Assembly: GCF_027797465.1 (NCBI RefSeq)
Contig: NZ_CP115608.1
Coordinates: 310,001-374,000, forward strand
Source of the DNA: Campylobacter sp. CN_NE2
GTDB taxonomy: Bacteria; Campylobacterota; Campylobacteria; Campylobacterales; Campylobacteraceae
Length of the DNA: 64,000 nt
Direction: 5' to 3'
Every line of letters starts with the position of its first letter. Within the stretch, counting starts at the first letter, position 1. Under the pieces are notes generated by a model. It did no database searches, had not been told where the DNA came from, and saw nothing but the letters and a program-made list of their open reading frames with translations. Both the position numbers and the translations under genes were made by a program. Of the stretch, positions 59,511 to 64,000 are shown in pieces.

Positions 59511-60443
59511 CTTTTACCAAGTTAGTATTTCCGATTAATCCAAGTAGTAGATTTTTGTCAAATGAAGACTTATTAAATTCTATTGAAAAAACAAAACAAG
59601 AATTTAAAAAATTTAGAATATTTGTGTTTAAAGAGATTTTTATGATGTTTTGCACTTGCGTATGTGTGCCTTACATTGTGTTTTCTTATGTTAAATTTTT
59701 TGTAGATAATCCAGTTTTGCAAATGCTTTTTTTACCATATTTATATATGGTAGGATGGTTTCATTTAGGGAGAATTTTTCATAAAAATATTGACTACGAA
59801 AATTTTTTTTAAAGAAAATTTTGTAATTGAAGCTATAAAAAATATTGATAAAAATTTCGTATATGAAAAAGAAAGTTTTTTATATGATTATGATGAATTA
59901 AAAAATACGGGAATTGGCAAATATGCTTTATCCGATTTTATAAGTGGAAATTATAAAGGTTTAAATTTTAGATTTGCTGAATATTCTCGTTATAAAAATA
60001 CACATGGTGCGATATTTTCTTGTGAATTTTACAAAGATTTTAAATATGATTTAAAAATTAAAAACAAAGAAATTTATAGTTATAAAATGAATTCTGATAA
60101 ACTCGACGATACAGAATTTAACAAAATTTTTGATGTTGAAACGACCGACAAAACGGAAACTAGATTTTTGTTAAGTTTTAGTTTTATGGAGAGACTCTGT
60201 AAAATCAACGCAAATGAAAATTTTGGTTTTGTAAGTGCGGCGTTTAAAAACGGAAAATTTTATCTATTTTTAGAAAATAGTAAAAATCTTTTTGAACCTA
60301 GTTTCTTTTTTGCACCAAGTATCGCACAGGCTCATTATTTTAGAGATGAATTTTTAGAAATTCTCTCTGTTATCGACGAGCTAAATTTGACGCTAAATAT
60401 CTACCCAAAAACCGTTTTGAAAAATCAAAAACTTACTCGTTAA
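59507..60443 (+). pseudogene. DUF3137 membrane protein split by a frameshift at a T8 run
   Basis: The first frame (59507-59812, 101 aa) has two membrane segments (FMMFCTCVCVPYIVFSYVKFF and LQMLFLPYLYMVGWF) and ends YENFF. The second (59790-60443) starts in another frame with KENFVIEAIKNIDKNF and holds the DUF3137 signature (DTEFNKIFDVETTDKTETRFL, LSFSFMERLCKI, FYLFLENSKNLFEPS). If the run of eight T at 59803-59810 had seven, the two would join into one protein of about 311 residues with the normal DUF3137 layout. So the gene is either switched off by slippage, broken, or misread. Function of the family is unknown. Confidence 0.8.
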
Positions 60444-61494
60444 ATTCTTCTGCGATTTGCGCAGCAAGGCGGAGTTTTTGGCTATCAAAATGGGTATAAA
60501 TTCGCGAAGTATTTAAACTAGCATGACCCAAAGCTTCTTGAACCAAAACCAAATCTTTTTGCTTTTTATAAAGCATTGTCGCAAAGGTGTGGCGAAGCAT
60601 GTGGGCTCCGTTTTTTTCTTTGCGAATTCCAGCATTCATCAAAATAGCTTCAACGCTTCTGCTGACATAAGCCTGAGTTATCGGCGCTCCGTTTCGATTT
60701 ATAAATAAATATCCGTCTTTATTGTTATAATTTATCGGCAAAGCCTTTAAATGCTCGTCTATTAGGTATTTTTTTATCATAACCGTGCGGTATTTGTTTC
60801 CTTTGCCACGAATTCGCAAAATGTATAAATCGCCGTCTTCGCTAATATCTTTTTTCTTCAAATTTAACGCTTCTCCGACTCTAATGCCAGTATAAATGAT
60901 AATTTTGATAATAAGCTGATTTCTATGTGTATTTTTGCCAAAATCAGCCAAATCGATAGCTTCGATAAACCTTTTTATCTCATCTTCACTCATAAACTCA
61001 GGTAGTTTCACGCCACGACCACCGCCAACGCCACCCCAGTTTTTCAAAGTTATGCCAAAGTTATGCGAAGCGCCGTCAAATTCATTTTGTCGGTCGATAA
61101 ATCCAAAAAAATTGATTACGGCTATGCGGTAGTTTTTTTTACTCGCATCGCTTAGTCCGCCTGTGATACTGGCTAAAATTTCACTCAAAAGTTCTTCGTC
61201 GATATTTTTTAGGCTTTTTAGGTTGTATTCGCAAAGCACGCTATAAAGCTTTTTTAATGGATTAAAATATGTATTTATGCCGGTTAGACCTGCATTTCTT
61301 GCCTGTTTTGCTAGAATTTCAAGTTCATTTATATTTTTTAGCTCCGAATTTAACGCCATATTTGTTTTTGTAAAAAGTTCATGGTTTTTTAGCTCTTTAT
61401 TTGAGAGCGAACTAAGTTTAAATTTAACAAATCTAGTAAGCCAAAAAAGTAGTGACTTTTCAAAGCTCTCTTTGTAATCAAGTTCAAATTTCAT
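60433..61494 (-). CDS. xerH: tyrosine recombinase XerH
   Basis: A 353-residue chromosome-dimer resolvase. The N-terminal core-binding domain is about 1-170; the catalytic residues lie in YTGIRVGEALNLKKKD (Arg), HMLRHTFATMLY (HxxR), and LGHASLNTSRIYTHF (His and Tyr nucleophile). Campylobacterota use a single XerH instead of XerC/XerD. The 3' end overlaps the convergent DUF3137 frame by 11 bases and the 5' end overlaps the AsmA-like gene by 4. Confidence 0.88.
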   Translation of the reverse strand: MKFELDYKESFEKSLLFWLTRFVKFKLSSLSNKELKNHELFTKTNMALNSELKNINELEILAKQARNAGLTGINTYFNPLKKLYSVLCEYNLKSLKNIDEELLSEILASITGGLSDASKKNYRIAVINFFGFIDRQNEFDGASHNFGITLKNWGGVGGGRGVKLPEFMSEDEIKRFIEAIDLADFGKNTHRNQLIIKIIIYTGIRVGEALNLKKKDISEDGDLYILRIRGKGNKYRTVMIKKYLIDEHLKALPINYNNKDGYLFINRNGAPITQAYVSRSVEAILMNAGIRKEKNGAHMLRHTFATMLYKKQKDLVLVQEALGHASLNTSRIYTHFDSQKLRLAAQIAEEFNE

Positions 61495-64000
61495 TTTTTA
61501 TCCCTTTCAAATATGACAAACGGCAGCGTTAGCGTATTTTTGATGATATTAAACGGAGTTGAGATTAGATCTTTTGCAACGCCTGTTTTGTATGTCGGTT
61601 TATCAAGCGTTCCGCGAATTTCGACGATTGTCGAAATCGTGCCGTCTTTGCCCAAAATAATGTGGTTCAGCAAAGGAATTTTACTTATAAACGAACTTGC
61701 GTCTTTTAAATATTTGATTTCTAAATCGATATTTATATTTTTATTTTTTAAATTTATCTCGCCACTTCCTGCAATATCAGCGCTCGTGCCTACAAAATCC
61801 ATAGCTTCGATGATGATTTTTTCACCACTTCGTCTAAAATAGGCTTTTCCATTTTTAACGGTAAAACCCTTGTCGTTAAAATCCGGCGTTTTAAAGCTTA
61901 AAAGCGACGGGATTGAGTTTAAAAACGATAAAAGTTGTTGATATAAAACATAATCTTTCAAAAATGTATTTTGAATTTCGATTTCGCCTTTAAATTCGTT
62001 AGGATCGATTCCACTTGCTTTTAGGCTAAATACTCCGCTCTCAAAACTTTGGCTTCCAAGTAGTGAATTTATCGTTTTGCTTTCTATGTCGTTTGCTAGT
62101 GCTTGAAAAAGGTGTTTTTTGAGTTTAAGTTTAATATCGCCTTTTTCAAATTTGGCATCAATCTCGGTATCTGTGCCGTTTAATACGCCTTTGTAAGAAG
62201 TAAAATTTAGCGTTTTATTTAAATCTTTTAAGATTAAATTTGAATTTTGTCCATTAAAATTTATTTTATCGCTTAAATTTTCGGCGATTTTAACACCGCT
62301 ATCGCCAAAATTTACGATAAAATCGGCATTATGAATATTTATCAAATTTTCATTTTTATCCATTTTAAAAGAGAGAATTTTACTTTCACTTTCCCCGCTT
62401 ACGGAATTTGGCGTGATTTTTAGTTTAAGATTGTCGCTATTGTAGGCTTTGCCGTTTTTGTGTAAAATTCCAAAATCAAATTTTAAATTTTCTCCCAAAA
62501 TATCGAAATTTGAAAAATCTTTTGTTGAAATTTTCAAATCCCCGCCTTTTATACCTAAATTTTTTAAAAACGGCGAAAACTGCACCAAATTTTCAAATTT
62601 TTTAACGCTTATGGTTGTGGTTTTGTCAAATTTAATATCTGTATTTAAAAACTGCGAACTTAAAATCGGAATATCCTTAAAATCGAGCTTTAATCTATCT
62701 TTTGCGTTTTTTAAATTTAGTATTTTTTTACCGCTGAAATTTATATTTAAACTATTTATAATAGCATTAAAATCGGCTTTTAAGTTGATTAAATCAAATT
62801 CTCCGTCTCCACTTAAATCAAAAATATCGCTTTTAAGATTTGAATCTTTTAAAATCATCTTTTCTTTGCCAAGCGTTAAATTTGCTTTTTTGCTCTTAAA
62901 TGGAGCATCGGAGATGATGATATCGGCATCTTCGAGCCTTACAAAACCGCCAACTTTGACGCCCAAATTTATCAAATCAACATCTAAAATAACCCTGCCG
63001 TCGGTTTTTCCGTTTGTTTGATAAAGCGGTAAATTTATACCATAAGCCCCTAAAATCGCAACCAAATCGGTATCTAAAACCCCGTCTGTTTGTAAATCAA
63101 GCAACAAGCTTGGATTGTCGCTAAAAATTCGCCTTATGCTAACGCTGCTACCGAACATATTTTTGCCCTTAAAATAAGGGTTTTTAAGATAAAAGCTCAA
63201 ATCGCCGTTATTTAGCGAAATATGCGCTTCATCGACATCTGCCGGTTCAATGCTTTCTTCAAATTTGATTTTTAAATTTTTAGCAAATGCGCTTCCTGTT
63301 AAATCATTTGGGAAAAAATCCCCCGAGCGTAAATTTAGCTTTCCGCGCAAATTTTCTATTGTGTATTCTTGTGCTACGATTTTACCGTAAATCCAGCTTT
63401 TAACTTCCGGGTGCAAATCGGTAATTTTGGCAAATTCGTCCATAAAATTTTTTAAACTTAATGCATGAACATCGTAAATTTCGTAATTTAACATATCGCC
63501 TACTATATCAAATTCGAATTTTCCGTCAAGTTCGTGAGAGCTAAAAACACCGTCGAATTTGTATTTGTTATGTTTTGTGTCAGTGGTTAGCTCGCCGCCT
63601 AAATAAAGGTTAAAATTTTTAAGTTCAAAATCGTTTAAAAAAAACTTTACTTCGCCGTCATCAAGCTCCGTAATTTTGGTATTTACACGCAATTCTTGAT
63701 TGTCTATATAAAAAGTGTTATTTTTATAAAAAAGCGTAATATTTTGATCACCAAGATTTATATTTTTTATATCGATTTCTTGAAAAAATTTGCCTAGCGT
63801 TATGATTTTTTTACTTTGATTTACTAGGCTTTGTTGAATTTGAGCAAGATTTTTTTCTTCTTTTTCATCTTGTTTTTGCGATTTTGGAATTGTTAAATTT
63901 TCGATTTTTAGGATAATATTTTCATCTAGTTTTATAAAAAATTTATCCAAATTTGCACCTGAAAAGTGCAAATTTTCAAACTCTACGCCGTGTTTAAGAA
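61491..64000 (-). CDS. AsmA-like/DUF3971 protein, 5' end outside window
   Basis: At least 836 residues, open to the window edge on the minus strand (LKHGVEFENLHFSGANLDKF at the visible start, before any likely start codon). The protein is built of repeating beta-strand modules (INLGDQNITLFYKNN, GKLNLRSGDFFPNDLTGSAF) and ends with an AsmA-type C-terminal part (GSGEINLKNKNINIDLEIKYL, GTLDKPTYKTG). This fits the AsmA/YhdP family of long bridge-like proteins thought to move phospholipids between membranes. It overlaps xerH by 4 bases. Confidence 0.82.
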   Translation of the reverse strand, partial: LKHGVEFENLHFSGANLDKFFIKLDENIILKIENLTIPKSQKQDEKEEKNLAQIQQSLVNQSKKIITLGKFFQEIDIKNINLGDQNITLFYKNNTFYIDNQELRVNTKITELDDGEVKFFLNDFELKNFNLYLGGELTTDTKHNKYKFDGVFSSHELDGKFEFDIVGDMLNYEIYDVHALSLKNFMDEFAKITDLHPEVKSWIYGKIVAQEYTIENLRGKLNLRSGDFFPNDLTGSAFAKNLKIKFEESIEPADVDEAHISLNNGDLSFYLKNPYFKGKNMFGSSVSIRRIFSDNPSLLLDLQTDGVLDTDLVAILGAYGINLPLYQTNGKTDGRVILDVDLINLGVKVGGFVRLEDADIIISDAPFKSKKANLTLGKEKMILKDSNLKSDIFDLSGDGEFDLINLKADFNAIINSLNINFSGKKILNLKNAKDRLKLDFKDIPILSSQFLNTDIKFDKTTTISVKKFENLVQFSPFLKNLGIKGGDLKISTKDFSNFDILGENLKFDFGILHKNGKAYNSDNLKLKITPNSVSGESESKILSFKMDKNENLINIHNADFIVNFGDSGVKIAENLSDKINFNGQNSNLILKDLNKTLNFTSYKGVLNGTDTEIDAKFEKGDIKLKLKKHLFQALANDIESKTINSLLGSQSFESGVFSLKASGIDPNEFKGEIEIQNTFLKDYVLYQQLLSFLNSIPSLLSFKTPDFNDKGFTVKNGKAYFRRSGEKIIIEAMDFVGTSADIAGSGEINLKNKNINIDLEIKYLKDASSFISKIPLLNHIILGKDGTISTIVEIRGTLDKPTYKTGVAKDLISTPFNIIKNTLTLPFVIFERDKK

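Overview
The window is chromosomal DNA of a low-GC member of the Campylobacterota, most likely a Campylobacter; the species cannot be fixed from sequence alone. Support comes from the hemA-proS-(membrane protein)-hemC-ubiD neighbourhood known from Campylobacter and Helicobacter, the napAGHBLD gene order, the DUF2018 family, XerH, and a tmRNA tag ending in FAPAYAKIA.

Layout. 1-9.6 kb: a truncated methionine-biosynthesis gene, a sirtuin/HAD pair, and a DUF2018-polyprenyl synthase-hemA-proS-fxsA-hemC row. A DUF3298-type gene interrupts this row and is followed by a decayed second copy of the proS tail, a scar of its insertion. 9.6-12.5 kb: a DMT transporter and ubiD (menaquinone). 12.6-20.8 kb: a molybdenum/tungsten-type acquisition locus made of modD, a TonB-dependent receptor, a FecB-like binding protein, an ABC ATPase, a FecCD permease, ModE, a methyltransferase and TonB. 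20.8-27.3 kb: the periplasmic nitrate reductase operon, whose catalytic subunit needs molybdenum. Three ModE-like dyads (before modD, between the permease and modE, and between tonB and napA) and a perfect FNR/CRP-type box before napA tie metal uptake to metal use. 27.4-34.4 kb: a Na/Pi symporter, a Sel1 protein preceded by a 59-bp tandem repeat, an AI-2E transporter, ruvB, a small lipoprotein, panB, ssrA, tRNA-Gln and tRNA-fMet.

34.3-44.5 kb is a filamentous-phage (inovirus) prophage in the 3' half of the initiator tRNA gene, bounded by identical 45-bp att repeats. It carries integrase, HUH replication protein, secretin, Zot/pI, pVI-like, pIII-like, three very small membrane proteins, the pVIII-like major coat, a likely ssDNA-binding protein, a region of nested inverted repeats that probably holds the origin or packaging signal, a small HTH regulator with two palindromic operators, an exported protein of unknown function, and two tiny membrane proteins beside attR.

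44.6-64 kb is ordinary chromosome: YceI, DUF4230, ilvA, a CoA-binding protein, trmA, NhaC-type antiporter, ankyrin protein, acnB, copper ATPase plus chaperone, yebC and a cyclophilin flanked by REP-like palindromes, acpS, a DUF3137 gene broken at a run of eight T, xerH, and an AsmA-like gene running off the right edge.

All assignments come from reading motifs, spacing and gene order by eye. No database search or folding program was run.
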